Assembly (NCBI GenBank): GCA_050789255.1 | Contig: JBOZRQ010000035.1 | Span: forward strand, 1-64,000 | Reading direction: 5' to 3' | DNA: 64,000 bases | From: JBOZRQ01 sp050789255 | Lineage (GTDB): Bacteria > Bacillota > Sulfobacillia > Symbiobacteriales > Symbiobacteriaceae | Shown: piece by piece, positions 47,104 through 56,207 of the stretch | Numbering within the stretch: the stretch's first letter is position 1 | Layout of the letters: every line of letters starts with the position of its first letter | Made by a program: the position numbers and the translations under genes | Notes under the pieces: generated by a model | Told to the model about the DNA's origin: nothing | What the model saw: the letters and a program-made list of their open reading frames with translations, nothing else | Database searches by the model: none

Positions 47104-49554
47104 TTGGAGACCGGGGCCTTCCGCCGCTCAGAGCCGGAAGATCACCACTTCCGCCTGTTGGTCGAGAGTGTTGTGGACTACGCAATCTTTATGCTTGACC
47201 CCACCGGCTGCATCATCAGCTGGAACGAGGGCGCCCGGCGGATGAAGGGGTACGCCGATGACGAGATCATCGGACAGCACATGTCGGTCTTCTATCCGCC
47301 CGAAGCGCTGGAGGTGCGCAGGCCGTGGCGCCTGCTTGAGGCCGCCGTCCAGCACGGTAGGGCAGAGGACGCAGGCTGGCGCGTCAGAAAAGATGGGTCT
47401 CGCTTCTGGGCCAACGTTGTCATTACAGCGCTGTGGTCAGAGAGCGGGGAACTGAAGGGCTTCGCCAAGGTCACCCGAGACCTGACGGAACGGCGAATGC
47501 GGGCCGAAATGGAGACGGCCAACCGCAGGCTCACCTTTCTGGCGCAGGTCAGTGAGGCGCTGGCGGCCTCCCTCGCCTCCCCGGCCACCCTGCGTGACGT
47601 GGTGCAGCTCGCCGTTCAGCACAATGCCGACTGGTGTACGCTCCTCCTCTTGAACGCCGATGGCACTGTACGCGAGTTGCTCAGCAGCCATCGGGACCCG
47701 GAGCGCCTGCCACGGGTGGCGGAGTTCCTGGCTATGACCGCCAGGCAACCGGTCCGTTCGGGTGCCATCTGGAGCGTGGCGCGAACCGGTCAGGCCGAGG
47801 TCTATCCTGATATCAGCCCCTCACAGCTGGTCTCCGTCGCGGGGAGTGAAGACGCCAGCCGCCTGGTCATGACTGCGGGTGGAATGCGCTCCGCCATGGT
47901 TGTCCCGCTGATCGCCCGCGGGCAGGCCCTGGGTGCGCTGCAGATGGTCTGGGCGCAGGAGCACCGCCGCTATGATGAGGCCGATCTGACCATGGCGCAG
48001 GAGGTGGCCCGGCGGGCTGCCCTTGCCATTGACAACGCCGATCTCTTTCGAGAGGCCCAGGAGGCGTCCCAGCGGCGGGATGAGTCGTACGCGTTGTTGG
48101 CCAGCCAAAACGCCATCTCCGAAGCGATCGCCCAGGGGCAGCCCCTGTCATCTGTGCTCCGCCTATTGACGCACTTCATCGAAGAGTGGTCCCCGTCCGC
48201 CTGGTGCGCCATTCACTTGCTCGACGCAGACGGCACGATCCTGCGCTGTTCGGCCAGCGGGCGAATGCCGCCATCGTTTCGGGCGGGAATCGAGGTCGTA
48301 GAGGTCGGGCCAAACGCTGCAGCCTGCGGTGCGGCGGCCTATCGGCGGGAGTCGCTCCAGTTGCCCGAGGGCTGGGCCACGCCCGTCTTCGGGAGCCAGC
48401 GCGAAGTGATTGGCACGGTAACGCTCCACTACCCGGGCGCCGACGGACCTACGCAGCTGGACCGCAGGCTGGTCTCCATCTCGACCCACCTGCTCGCCAT
48501 CGCCATCGAACGGAACAGGGCGCAAGAGGCGCGCGACATGAAGCTCCAAACCCTGGTGACGCACATGGGCGAAGGGCTTGTAGCCATCGATAACGAAGGC
48601 AGGGTCCTCGTGGCCAACCCGACCGTCCACGAGTTGCTCGGCTGCTCGGGCCCGGTTCAGGGGAGCATGCTGGCAGACGCGGGCTTGCCCTCCGACCTGC
48701 AGGAGAGCTTGCTGTGGGCTTCCGGTGCGGAGTGCCATGCCCCGTTTCAGGTGATGCTCACCTGGGGGCAGCGGGAGATCGAGGCCCACGTCTCCCCCGT
48801 CGCAACCGACAACGGTCGTTACGGAGCGTTGGCGCTCCTTCGCGACGTGACCATGGAGGTCCGGCTCCGCCGGCTGCAAAACAGCTTCGTCGCCAACGTT
48901 TCGCACGAACTCAAAGGGCCCCTGGCCAGCGTTTCCGCTGTCGTAGAGGCCCTTCGTGACGGCCTGATCGCACCGGCCAACCGCGGCAGGTACATGGCGT
49001 CGCTTTTGGCGGAAATCGGCCGGTTGCAGCGGCTGACCGACCAGTTGCTCCAACTTTCCAAGCTAGAGGCCGGCGTGGTCGATCTGCCCAAAGGCCCGGT
49101 CGACCTGGCCGAACTGCTTGGGGTCGTCGGCCAACTCTGGCAGTACCAGTGCCGTGACGCGGGGCTGACGCTGTCCGTCGATAGCCCACGGCTTATGGTG
49201 TCCACGAACTTTGATGCGCTGGAGCAGGTGATCATCAACCTCGTGGAAAATGCCGTGCGGTTTACACCGCCTGGAGGGAGCATCAGCCTGCGCGCACACC
49301 AGGTCGACCACCTCGCGCGCATCGAGGTGGAGGACAGCGGCGGCGGGATTCCGCCGGAGCACATCCGCCTGATCTGGGAGCCGTTTTACAAGGTAGATCA
49401 GGCCCGCACACTGATGCCCAACAGCGGGACCGGCCTCGGCCTCTCGATTGTCAAACGCCTCGTCGCCCAAATGGGCGGAGAGATTCGGGTCGAATCCGAG
49501 GTGGGCCGGGGAACGGTCTTCGCGGTGTTGCTGCCCCTGGCGGAGCCTCAGTGA
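47104..49554 (+). CDS. PAS-GAF-GAF-PAS sensor histidine kinase
   Basis: An 816-residue soluble kinase without membrane segments. An N-terminal PAS/PAC domain (about 14-135: SVVDYAIFMLDPTGCIISWN, RKDGSRFWANVVITAL) is followed by two GAF-like domains (about 150-320 and 340-480). A second PAS-like domain (about 490-590) includes THMGEGLVAIDNEGRVLVAN. The phosphoacceptor helix has VANVSHELKGPLASVS, and the ATPase domain has NLVENAVRFTPPGG, VEDSGGGIPPEH and GTGLGLSIVKRL. The start is TTG at 47104 with TGAGGAGGGG upstream. No response regulator adjoins it. The end overlaps the convergent DegS/NarX-type kinase gene by seven bases. Confidence 0.93.
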   Translation: METGAFRRSEPEDHHFRLLVESVVDYAIFMLDPTGCIISWNEGARRMKGYADDEIIGQHMSVFYPPEALEVRRPWRLLEAAVQHGRAEDAGWRVRKDGSRFWANVVITALWSESGELKGFAKVTRDLTERRMRAEMETANRRLTFLAQVSEALAASLASPATLRDVVQLAVQHNADWCTLLLLNADGTVRELLSSHRDPERLPRVAEFLAMTARQPVRSGAIWSVARTGQAEVYPDISPSQLVSVAGSEDASRLVMTAGGMRSAMVVPLIARGQALGALQMVWAQEHRRYDEADLTMAQEVARRAALAIDNADLFREAQEASQRRDESYALLASQNAISEAIAQGQPLSSVLRLLTHFIEEWSPSAWCAIHLLDADGTILRCSASGRMPPSFRAGIEVVEVGPNAAACGAAAYRRESLQLPEGWATPVFGSQREVIGTVTLHYPGADGPTQLDRRLVSISTHLLAIAIERNRAQEARDMKLQTLVTHMGEGLVAIDNEGRVLVANPTVHELLGCSGPVQGSMLADAGLPSDLQESLLWASGAECHAPFQVMLTWGQREIEAHVSPVATDNGRYGALALLRDVTMEVRLRRLQNSFVANVSHELKGPLASVSAVVEALRDGLIAPANRGRYMASLLAEIGRLQRLTDQLLQLSKLEAGVVDLPKGPVDLAELLGVVGQLWQYQCRDAGLTLSVDSPRLMVSTNFDALEQVIINLVENAVRFTPPGGSISLRAHQVDHLARIEVEDSGGGIPPEHIRLIWEPFYKVDQARTLMPNSGTGLGLSIVKRLVAQMGGEIRVESEVGRGTVFAVLLPLAEPQ

Positions 49555-50468
49555 GGCCGAAGCGGGATGCGGGCGGTCACCACCAGCCCGCACTCGTCGC
49601 CGGGGGCGAGCCAGAGGGATCCGCCGAGCCGGGTGACCCGGCTCTCCATGCCCCGCAGGCCAAGGTGGGCGCCGCCCATCTTGTAGGTCTCGGCCACCCC
49701 CTCGGCCAGGCCGCGGCCATCGTCCTGGATGACGGCGGTCACCGCGTCGTCGGTGATGCGAAGGCTGACCAGTACGGTGGAGGCGCCGGAGTGGCGCCGC
49801 ACGTTGACCAGCGCCTCGCGCACGATCTGGTAGAGGCCGTCGGCGACATCCGGCGGGATGCGGGTCGGGTCGCCCAGGGTCTGCAGATCCCCGGTGATGC
49901 CGCCCGCCTCCATCTCCTTGAGCAGCCCCTGAATCGCCTGCCGCAGCTGCCCGGCCTCCACAGGGCCCGAGGAGAGCGAGAAGATCGCCTCCCGCACCTG
50001 CCGCAGGCCGGTGCTGGCCAACTGCTTGACCCGCTCCAGATCCGGGCGCAGGCGCTCATCCTTCTCCAGGTTCGTCAGGAGCCAGTCGGACTTTAGCCCG
50101 ATGCCAAAGAGGGTCTGGGCGACGCGGTCGTGCAGGTCCTGGGCGATGCGCATGCGCTCGTGCGCGATCCACTCGCTGCGCTGAGCGTTGTCGAGGTCAC
50201 GGTGGAGTTGCTCCAGCCGGGAGATCACCTCGTCATAGTCGCTGGCGGCCTGGTCGGACCGGTGCGCCTGCCCGATCATGGCGCCGGCCACATGCAAAAA
50301 GCAGTCAAGCTCCGGAGTGCGCTGGGCATTGGGGAGTTCCTGACCGACAGTATAGCCTTGGAGCCCAAAGTGGGAAGCGGCGATCCGGCTCACCGCCGCG
50401 GTCAGCGCTGCGACACTGCCGCCTGCCGCGGCGAGCTCCGAAATGGCGGCTGAGAGCGTATTAAGCAT
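49548..50468 (-). CDS. HisKA_3-type (DegS/NarX-like) histidine kinase
   Basis: A 306-residue cytoplasmic kinase. The N-terminal about 95 residues are helical and may form a sensor or coiled coil. The phosphoacceptor is His113 in RIAQDLHDRVAQTLFGIG, the HisKA_3 hallmark. The ATPase domain has VREALVNVRRHSGAS (N-box), IQDDGRGL (G1) and HLGLRGMESRVTRLGG (G2). Its natural partner would be a NarL/FixJ-type response regulator; none lies in the window. The ATG at 50468 follows AAGGGGGG and is preferred to a 36-codon extension. It is convergent with the PAS/GAF kinase and divergent from the chemoreceptor-like gene. Confidence 0.9.
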   Translation of the reverse strand: MLNTLSAAISELAAAGGSVAALTAAVSRIAASHFGLQGYTVGQELPNAQRTPELDCFLHVAGAMIGQAHRSDQAASDYDEVISRLEQLHRDLDNAQRSEWIAHERMRIAQDLHDRVAQTLFGIGLKSDWLLTNLEKDERLRPDLERVKQLASTGLRQVREAIFSLSSGPVEAGQLRQAIQGLLKEMEAGGITGDLQTLGDPTRIPPDVADGLYQIVREALVNVRRHSGASTVLVSLRITDDAVTAVIQDDGRGLAEGVAETYKMGGAHLGLRGMESRVTRLGGSLWLAPGDECGLVVTARIPLRPH

Positions 50469-50622
50469 TGTCCGTGCCCCCCTTTCAGTCGGGGTTGGTT
50501 CGACAGGGCGGCGGACCGTTCCTTCCGAGGCGCGGTGCAGAATCGGTCGTGGACCTGACAGGGAACGCTGTGCCAAAGAGGGAATTTACGCGGAGAGATG
50601 CACACCAAGGGGGCATGGCACC

Positions 50623-52635
50623 ATGAAACTGCGCTTTTCACTCACCGCCAAGCTCCTGCTCCTGATCGCGACCGCCGCATCCATCCCACTGGCAGCCCTG
50701 GTGGGTTTCAGTCTCTACCTGCGTGAGACGATTCAGGCCGACATGGAGCAGAAGATCGAGACCACCCTCACACTGGCCATGAATATGGAGTCCAGTTTTG
50801 TCGATGAGGGGCTCTTTGCGATGAAGCAGGTGGCCACGGCGGTGGCCCACGACACACAGGTGCAGGCCGCCCTGACCGGGCCGGGCGCCCGCCCCGACCT
50901 GGCCCGGCTGGCCAAGGTCTTTCCGCGTGCCGACACCGTGGTGGTCGTGGACCGCACGGGCAGCGTGGTGGCCCGGTCCACCTCGGAGCACACGGGCGAC
51001 CGATACAGCCTGAACGGGCTGGTCGAGCATGTCATGTCCTTTGGGGAGCGGCAGGCTTATCCTGCCCTGATTCCCTGGTCGGAACTGCAGGCCGAGGGCC
51101 CGCAGATTCATGAGCTGGTCGACATGCCGATCCTGGAGACCAGGCAGTCCACCGATCCCCGCTTCGGGACCCGGGTCGATACGGCCCTGGCCCTGGTGGG
51201 CGTGGCCCCGATCCTCGGCCCGGATGGAACCCTGCTCGGCGCCGCCGTCGCCGCTGATATTCTGAACCGTGACTATCGCATTGTCGATGAGGTGGTGCTC
51301 CGGTCGCCGGCGGAGGTGCCCATGAACGCCACCATCGCCATGGATGGGATTCGGGTCACCACCAACGTGAAGCTGAAGGACCCTGAAGGCCACCAGACGG
51401 ATGCCCGGGCCCTGGGCACGGTTTACTCCGACGTGGTGATGGAGAGCCTGCGGGCCGGCAACACCTACCGCGGCCGGGCCACGGTGGTCGAGGAGACCAC
51501 CCGGACGATCTACAGCCCGCTGCGGGACTATATGGGAAATGTGATCGCCGGGCCGTATGTGGGCATCCCGGAGGCGTACTTCACGGCTGTGGAGGCCCGA
51601 CTCACTCGCTATGTCAACCTCGCGGTGGGCGCCGGCCTGGGTGTGCTGGTGCTGGTGGTGGTGCTCGGGCTCTGGATGACCCGCCGGGGCGTGGTGAGCC
51701 CGATCAACCGGTTCATCGCTCAGATTCGGTCCGGCGACGTGGGCAAGCGGATCTCGCACCCCGCCGGGGACGAGATCGGGGACCTGGCCAAGGCGCTGGA
51801 TGAGTTCTTGCAGCGGATCGTCTCGATGATCGGGCAGGTGCGATCGGTGGCCGAAGAGGTGGCCCTGGCCAGCAAGACCCTGCACGGGGCGGCCTCACAG
51901 ACCAGCTCCGAGGCGGGGCGTGCGCTCTGGGCGGCCTCCACCTCCTTCGAGAAGGCCAAGGAGCTCCAGGCGGGCGCCCAGCTTACGATCCACCGCCTGA
52001 CCGAGCTGGGCTCGGCGGTCAGCAGCGTGGCCGAGGGCGCCAGCCGCCAGGAGCGCTCGATCCGCTACACGGGGACGGTGACCGAGGAGATCGCCGGCAC
52101 CGTGGTGGAGACCCGGGACCGGGCGGCGGCGGCGATGGAGGCCGCCGGCACGCTCACGAACGGCGCCCGATCCGGCCTGAAGCAGGCTGCAGCCTTCATG
52201 GCCGCACTGAGCATCCTGCGGCAGCGGGCTGAGAACGACCGGGTCCTGGATCTGCTCCAGGATCCCTCCCCGGTGATCACGGGGATGGCCGAGGCCGCCG
52301 AACGGCTGGTGGGCGAGGTGCGCCACCTGGCGCTAGCGGTGCAGGAGAACTCGGCCAGGCTCTCCACCATTGAGGAGGAGATGACCCGGGTCCGCCATGT
52401 GGTGGCCGAGACCGCCGCCAGCATGCAGGAGGCGGGCGGCGCCGCCGCCGAGGTGATCCGCTGGATGGAGACCATGGCCGGCTCGGTCGGCAAGGTGGCC
52501 GACCAGGCCGAGGCCACGCAGACCTCCATGCATGACATTGCGATCGCCAGCCGGGCGCTGCTGGCCATGTCCGCCCGCATGAACGAGGCGGCAGAGCAGC
52601 TGCACCAGGCGCTTGAGCAGTTCAAGGAGTCCTAG
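50623..52635 (+). CDS. chemoreceptor-like transmembrane protein lacking the canonical signalling tip
   Basis: A 670-residue protein with transmembrane segments at about 10-33 and about 325-345. They flank a single-Cache-like extracellular sensor (about 36-320, with RADTVVVVDRTGSVVARST and the C-terminal YIGIPE-like YVGIPEAYF). HAMP follows (about 346-400, LDEFLQRIVSMI), then a 270-residue Ala-rich coiled coil. The strongly conserved MCP tip (QTNLLALNAAIEAARAG-type) is absent: the corresponding region reads AAAFMAALSILRQRAENDRV. It may be a divergent or non-chemotactic sensor. The ATG at 50623 has AAGGGGG upstream. No che genes adjoin it. Confidence 0.8.
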   Translation: MKLRFSLTAKLLLLIATAASIPLAALVGFSLYLRETIQADMEQKIETTLTLAMNMESSFVDEGLFAMKQVATAVAHDTQVQAALTGPGARPDLARLAKVFPRADTVVVVDRTGSVVARSTSEHTGDRYSLNGLVEHVMSFGERQAYPALIPWSELQAEGPQIHELVDMPILETRQSTDPRFGTRVDTALALVGVAPILGPDGTLLGAAVAADILNRDYRIVDEVVLRSPAEVPMNATIAMDGIRVTTNVKLKDPEGHQTDARALGTVYSDVVMESLRAGNTYRGRATVVEETTRTIYSPLRDYMGNVIAGPYVGIPEAYFTAVEARLTRYVNLAVGAGLGVLVLVVVLGLWMTRRGVVSPINRFIAQIRSGDVGKRISHPAGDEIGDLAKALDEFLQRIVSMIGQVRSVAEEVALASKTLHGAASQTSSEAGRALWAASTSFEKAKELQAGAQLTIHRLTELGSAVSSVAEGASRQERSIRYTGTVTEEIAGTVVETRDRAAAAMEAAGTLTNGARSGLKQAAAFMAALSILRQRAENDRVLDLLQDPSPVITGMAEAAERLVGEVRHLALAVQENSARLSTIEEEMTRVRHVVAETAASMQEAGGAAAEVIRWMETMAGSVGKVADQAEATQTSMHDIAIASRALLAMSARMNEAAEQLHQALEQFKES

Positions 52636-52767
52636 TCCTGAAGGCGGCGCCCCGGTTGGGGGGCCGCCTCCGCGCGCGTGGGATGGTCGCATGAGTTAGT
52701 GCGAGGGGTGTAACGAATCGCTCCGCCGTGGTACTGCCCTGTTGAGCGTGCGTTGAGGGGGGTGCCC

Positions 52768-53265
52768 ATGCAGCGACTCAAGGAGTTCTACGATCGCTAC
52801 AAGGGCGCCGTCTTCGGCTACCTCTACCGCATGAGCGGGTCGGCGGATGAGGCTGAGGAGTTGACCCAGGAGACGTTCTACCAGGCGCTGATCTCCTTGT
52901 ACCGGTTCCGCGGCGAGGCTGCGGTGCTGACCTGGCTGCTGCGGATCGCCCGGAACGTCTATTTGAAGCGGCAGCGCAGCCGGGGGCGGGAGATGCCGAC
53001 GGACGCCATGGAGAGCCTCGTGGCAGGGGCCGAGGCGGGACCGGAGCAGGCGCTGATCCGCCTGGATGAGCAGGAAGCGGTGCGCCGGGCGCTCGCCCGG
53101 CTGCCCGAGCAGTACCGGACCGTGCTGGTCCTGCGGGAGGTCCAGGGGCTCAGTCACGCTGAGGTCGGGCTGATCCTGGAGAAGAGCGAGGCGACCGTGC
53201 GGGTGCTGGTGCACCGGGCCCGCCAGCGGCTCCACACCCTCTACCTGGAGGAGGAGAAGGCATGA
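52768..53265 (+). CDS. ECF RNA polymerase sigma factor
   Basis: A 165-residue ECF sigma factor. Region 2 (about 5-70) has FYDRYKGAVFGYLYRMSG, SADEAEELTQETFYQAL and RGEAAVLTWLLRIARNVYL; region 4 (about 105-160) has LARLPEQYRTVLVLREVQGL and LILEKSEATVRVLVHRAR. The ATG at 52768 follows TGAGGGGGG; a GTG 15 bases upstream is an alternative. The stop overlaps the anti-sigma start (ATGA). It is a classic sigma/anti-sigma pair sensing an envelope signal through the membrane anti-sigma factor. Confidence 0.95.
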   Translation: MQRLKEFYDRYKGAVFGYLYRMSGSADEAEELTQETFYQALISLYRFRGEAAVLTWLLRIARNVYLKRQRSRGREMPTDAMESLVAGAEAGPEQALIRLDEQEAVRRALARLPEQYRTVLVLREVQGLSHAEVGLILEKSEATVRVLVHRARQRLHTLYLEEEKA

Positions 53266-54332
53266 AGCAGTGCGGGATCATACAGGACCTGCTGCCGCTT
53301 TATATCGATGATGCGGTCAGCCCCGAGAGCCGGGCGCTGGTCGAGGAGCATCTGGCGACATGCGCTGACTGCGAGCGCGCCTATTACGCCCTGCGGAAGG
53401 GGGCGCCGAAGTTGGGCGCCCATCTGCCGGAAGGCGCCGCGCCCTCCGAGGATGCCCGCTTCCTGACCCGGCTGAAGCACCGGGTGGGTTCGATCATCGG
53501 TATGGGGTTGGTGCTGCTGGTACTGACTGCCTTTGGCGCCAACTGGTTCGGGCGCTGGCGGGCCGACCGGGAGTTCGGGCAGAGCTACGAGGCCCGGACC
53601 CGGGAGGAGAAGGCGGCGGTGGCTGCGATTAAAGACGCCAGCCCCGACCCGCTGGCCCGCCTGAAGGCGGCGGGGGTTGAGCTGACCTACGAGGCGAGGC
53701 GGGAGAACGGCGGGGTCCGCATTGACTACCGCCTCACCTCGTCGGGTCCCGCCGAGCAAGCGGTCTCACACTCCAGCCCGTACGAGCCCTCACCGCGGCT
53801 GTACGACCCGAGGACGGGCCAGGATCTGGGGTCCGTACGTGAGCACGGCAGCGGCACCAGCCCCGGCAAGCCCACAGAGGGGTACGCGTACTTTGCTCAG
53901 GTCGGCCAGATCCCCGGCCCAGTGGAGGCGACGCTCCCCTCCTTCCAGGTCTACATCAAGCCCGACCGGGAGCTTTCCTGGGAGGTGCGGCGCCCCGGTG
54001 AGGAGGGCGACGTGCTGCTGGGCCAGCGCTTCACGGTGGCCGGGGTCGAGTTCGAGGTGGAGCGGGTACGCTTCGCCAAGGACCGGGTTCAGATCGACTA
54101 CCGCCAGCTGACGGCGCCCGCCCAGGTCGGGGTTCACCTGCTGAGCTTCCGGCTGAGCGACCGCATGGGCGGCGCCTGGGGCGGCGACGCCCCCCTCGAC
54201 CGGCTGCCCGATCCCCTGCGCCCCAGCCAGACCTTCGAGCTCGTGGCCTCCTTCAGCAAGGTCTGGTCGATCCGGGTGGAGCACGCCGTGCTGGCCATTC
54301 CCGGCCCGGCGATCCCCGTGGAGGTGAAGTAG
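53262..54332 (+). CDS. membrane anti-sigma factor with zf-HC2 domain
   Basis: A 356-residue anti-sigma factor. A cytoplasmic zinc-finger anti-sigma domain (1-45) has Cys4, His30, Cys34 and Cys37 (EEHLATCADC). A transmembrane segment (about 80-97, IIGMGLVLLVLTAFGANW) precedes a large extracellular domain (about 110-356, DUF4179-like, rich in beta strands, with GVELTYEARRENGGVRIDY). It would hold the ECF factor encoded just upstream until a signal acts on the outside. The start overlaps the sigma stop (ATGA). The next gene begins directly at its stop. Confidence 0.87.
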   Translation: MKQCGIIQDLLPLYIDDAVSPESRALVEEHLATCADCERAYYALRKGAPKLGAHLPEGAAPSEDARFLTRLKHRVGSIIGMGLVLLVLTAFGANWFGRWRADREFGQSYEARTREEKAAVAAIKDASPDPLARLKAAGVELTYEARRENGGVRIDYRLTSSGPAEQAVSHSSPYEPSPRLYDPRTGQDLGSVREHGSGTSPGKPTEGYAYFAQVGQIPGPVEATLPSFQVYIKPDRELSWEVRRPGEEGDVLLGQRFTVAGVEFEVERVRFAKDRVQIDYRQLTAPAQVGVHLLSFRLSDRMGGAWGGDAPLDRLPDPLRPSQTFELVASFSKVWSIRVEHAVLAIPGPAIPVEVK

Positions 54333-54893
54333 ATGCGCACATGGTGGCGACAACTCGCCCCCTACCTGGTCCTCCTGAGCGTGGTGGGGAATCTGTACCT
54401 CGGCGCCCAGACCTACAACCGGGACAAAGAGATCAACCTGGTCACCTGGGGCAACTCGGTGGATGACGTATGGAAGTACTTCCACTGGCTCAGCATGGAC
54501 CTGATGCCCCAGCCTGACGGCCGGGTGTCCACGACGGCGCCGCAGGGGCTCACCCTGGCCCGGGAGAGCCTGGATTCTCTCCGCTCCCTCCCCTACTTCA
54601 ACCGGCGGGTGGAAAACGATGACCTGCGCACCCTGGAGCAGTTCCTGCGCTATGCGAGCGAGTCCTATGCGGTGGCGGTCAAGGAGCAGGGTGAGAAGGG
54701 CACGGTGAGCGCCGAATCCGTCCAGCGCCTCACCAAGCTGAAGGAAGGGCTGGTCCTGGTCGTCCGTCATCAACAGACGACGAACCAGCTCAAGAGCAGC
54801 AGCAACCCCTGGAACCACGCCCAATGGCGGTCGATGTGGCACAACCTGGCGACCGGCTTGCAAGCCATTGACTTCGTGCCGCTGCCCCAGTAA
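54333..54893 (+). CDS. hypothetical membrane-anchored protein (186 aa), third gene of the sigma operon
   Basis: An unrecognised 186-residue protein with one N-terminal transmembrane helix or uncleaved signal (about 9-25, YLVLLSVVGNLYLGAQT) and a helical outer domain (DDVWKYFHWLSMDLMP, TLARESLDSLRSLPYFNRRV, TLEQFLRYASESYAVAVKEQ). Its ATG follows the anti-sigma stop without any gap, so it is co-translated and may modulate the anti-sigma factor or its signal. A bidirectional terminator follows. Confidence 0.75.
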   Translation: MRTWWRQLAPYLVLLSVVGNLYLGAQTYNRDKEINLVTWGNSVDDVWKYFHWLSMDLMPQPDGRVSTTAPQGLTLARESLDSLRSLPYFNRRVENDDLRTLEQFLRYASESYAVAVKEQGEKGTVSAESVQRLTKLKEGLVLVVRHQQTTNQLKSSSNPWNHAQWRSMWHNLATGLQAIDFVPLPQ

Positions 54894-54942
54894 ATCCATC
54901 TCGCCATGCCCTGCTCCGGGTCGGGGGTGAAGCGCAGATGAC

Positions 54943-54990
54943 AAAAGGCGGGGGAACCAACGTTCCCCCGCCTGCGTTTGTGCGTTTGTT
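54943..54990. terminator. bidirectional terminator
   Basis: The arms AGGCGGGGGAAC (54946-54957) and GTTCCCCCGCCT (54962-54973) are perfect. On plus the stem is followed by GCGTTTGTGCGTTTGTT; on minus it is followed by TTTTGTC. It serves convergent genes. Confidence 0.87.
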
Positions 54991-54993
54991 CAG

Positions 54994-55236
54994 TTACGAC
55001 CAGATCGGGGGCCAGGCCTCGTCGCCGTCCTGGTCGGTGGTGAGCAGCCGCCAGGTGGACCAGACGCAGAAGATGCCCGTGGCAGCGCTGACGACCGATG
55101 CGTACAGCTGCAGTGAAGGCGCCTCCGCCTGATGGTAGATGACCGAGGTGACGAACCGGGTAACCGCCTGGAGCAGGGCATACACCACAATTCCCCGCCA
55201 CTTTACCTGTGCCCGAGCCCAAATGTCGTTAAGCAC
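54994..55236 (-). CDS. small membrane protein (80 aa)
   Basis: An 80-residue protein with two hydrophobic segments: GIVVYALLQAVTRFVTSVIY (about 14-33) and LQLYASVVSAATGIFCVWST (about 42-61). An acidic C-terminus follows (DQDGDEAWPPIW). The start is GTG at 55236 with GGGAGGGCG upstream. It is divergent from the beta-lactamase-fold gene 122 bases away, with an inverted repeat between them. No family is recognised. Confidence 0.7.
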   Translation of the reverse strand: MLNDIWARAQVKWRGIVVYALLQAVTRFVTSVIYHQAEAPSLQLYASVVSAATGIFCVWSTWRLLTTDQDGDEAWPPIWS

Positions 55237-55260
55237 CCAGACGCCCTCCCCACTCGAATT

Positions 55261-55276
55261 ACCGTAGGTCTACGGT
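55261..55276. promoter_or_regulatory. inverted repeat between divergent genes, possible operator
   Basis: ACCGTAGGTCTACGGT has 7-base complementary arms around a central GT. It lies 24 bases upstream of the 80-codon minus gene and about 80 bases before the beta-lactamase-fold gene, next to CCTATAGTCCC. Confidence 0.4.
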
Positions 55277-55358
55277 CCTATAGTCCCATGGGCGGCGCTG
55301 GAACACAAGTCCCAAATCTGTTACGTTGGAAGCACAAAACGGCAGAAAGGGAGCAGCC

Positions 55359-56204
55359 ATGAACATCCTCCAGCAGATTGAGGACCTGACCGCCGGGTTC
55401 AGCGGCACGTTCGGCCTGTGGGCCCGGAGCCTGGACACCGGCGAGACTATAGCGCTCCGTGAGCACGAGTCCTTCCATCCCGCGTCGACAATCAAGGTTG
55501 CCATCCTCTACGAGCTGTTCCGGCAGGCCCTTGCCGGCAAGGTGGAACTCGGCGCCCCCCTGACCGTCCGGCCGGAGGACCAGATCGGCGGCGCCGGGGT
55601 GCTGAAGGACCTGGATCCGGGCTTTGATCTCAGCGTCCTGAACCTGGCCACCCTCATGATCGTCATCAGCGACAACACCGCCACCAACATGATCATCGAC
55701 CTGGTGGGCCGGGAGAACGTCAATGCCAGCATGGCGGAGCTGGGCCTGACCGGCATCCACCTTCACAACAAGATGATGCTGCCAAAGCCCGGCGGCCCTT
55801 ATAACCAGGGCACCCCAGCCGACCTGGGACGCCTGATGGAGCTGATCGCCCGGCGGCAGGTGCTCACCCCCGACGCCTGCGACCAGATCCTGGGCATCAT
55901 GAAGAAGCAGCACTTCAAGGACCATATCACACGCGCCCTGCCCGAGGCCGACGCTTATCCCACCGATCCCGCCCAGTTGCCCTTCACCGTGGCCAGCAAG
56001 TCAGGCGAGGTGACGGGCGCCCGCAATGAAGTAGCGGCCGTCTGGGCAGACGGCCGCGGTTACGTGATTTGCATGATGTCGAAGGGGTGCGCGGACTCCC
56101 GCTACTACCCGGACAACGAGGGGAGCCTGCTGCTCCCGCAGGTGGCCAGGGCGGTACACCGGCATTTTATCCCAGCCGGGCCTGCGCTTCCGGGTGCTCA
56201 GTAA
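55359..56204 (+). CDS. class A beta-lactamase-fold serine hydrolase without signal peptide
   Basis: A 281-residue protein of the class A beta-lactamase/PBP-like fold. The nucleophile motif is HPASTIKVAIL (S-T-I-K), the second motif VISDNTATNMII (S-D-N), and the third SKSGEV (K-S-G). The Glu166-type omega loop is not obvious. Unlike secreted beta-lactamases, the protein begins MNILQQIEDLTAGFSGTFGL without any signal peptide, so it appears cytosolic and may be a peptidase or amidase rather than a resistance enzyme. The ATG at 55359 follows AAAGGGAG. Confidence 0.87.
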   Translation: MNILQQIEDLTAGFSGTFGLWARSLDTGETIALREHESFHPASTIKVAILYELFRQALAGKVELGAPLTVRPEDQIGGAGVLKDLDPGFDLSVLNLATLMIVISDNTATNMIIDLVGRENVNASMAELGLTGIHLHNKMMLPKPGGPYNQGTPADLGRLMELIARRQVLTPDACDQILGIMKKQHFKDHITRALPEADAYPTDPAQLPFTVASKSGEVTGARNEVAAVWADGRGYVICMMSKGCADSRYYPDNEGSLLLPQVARAVHRHFIPAGPALPGAQ

Positions 56205-56207
56205 TCT

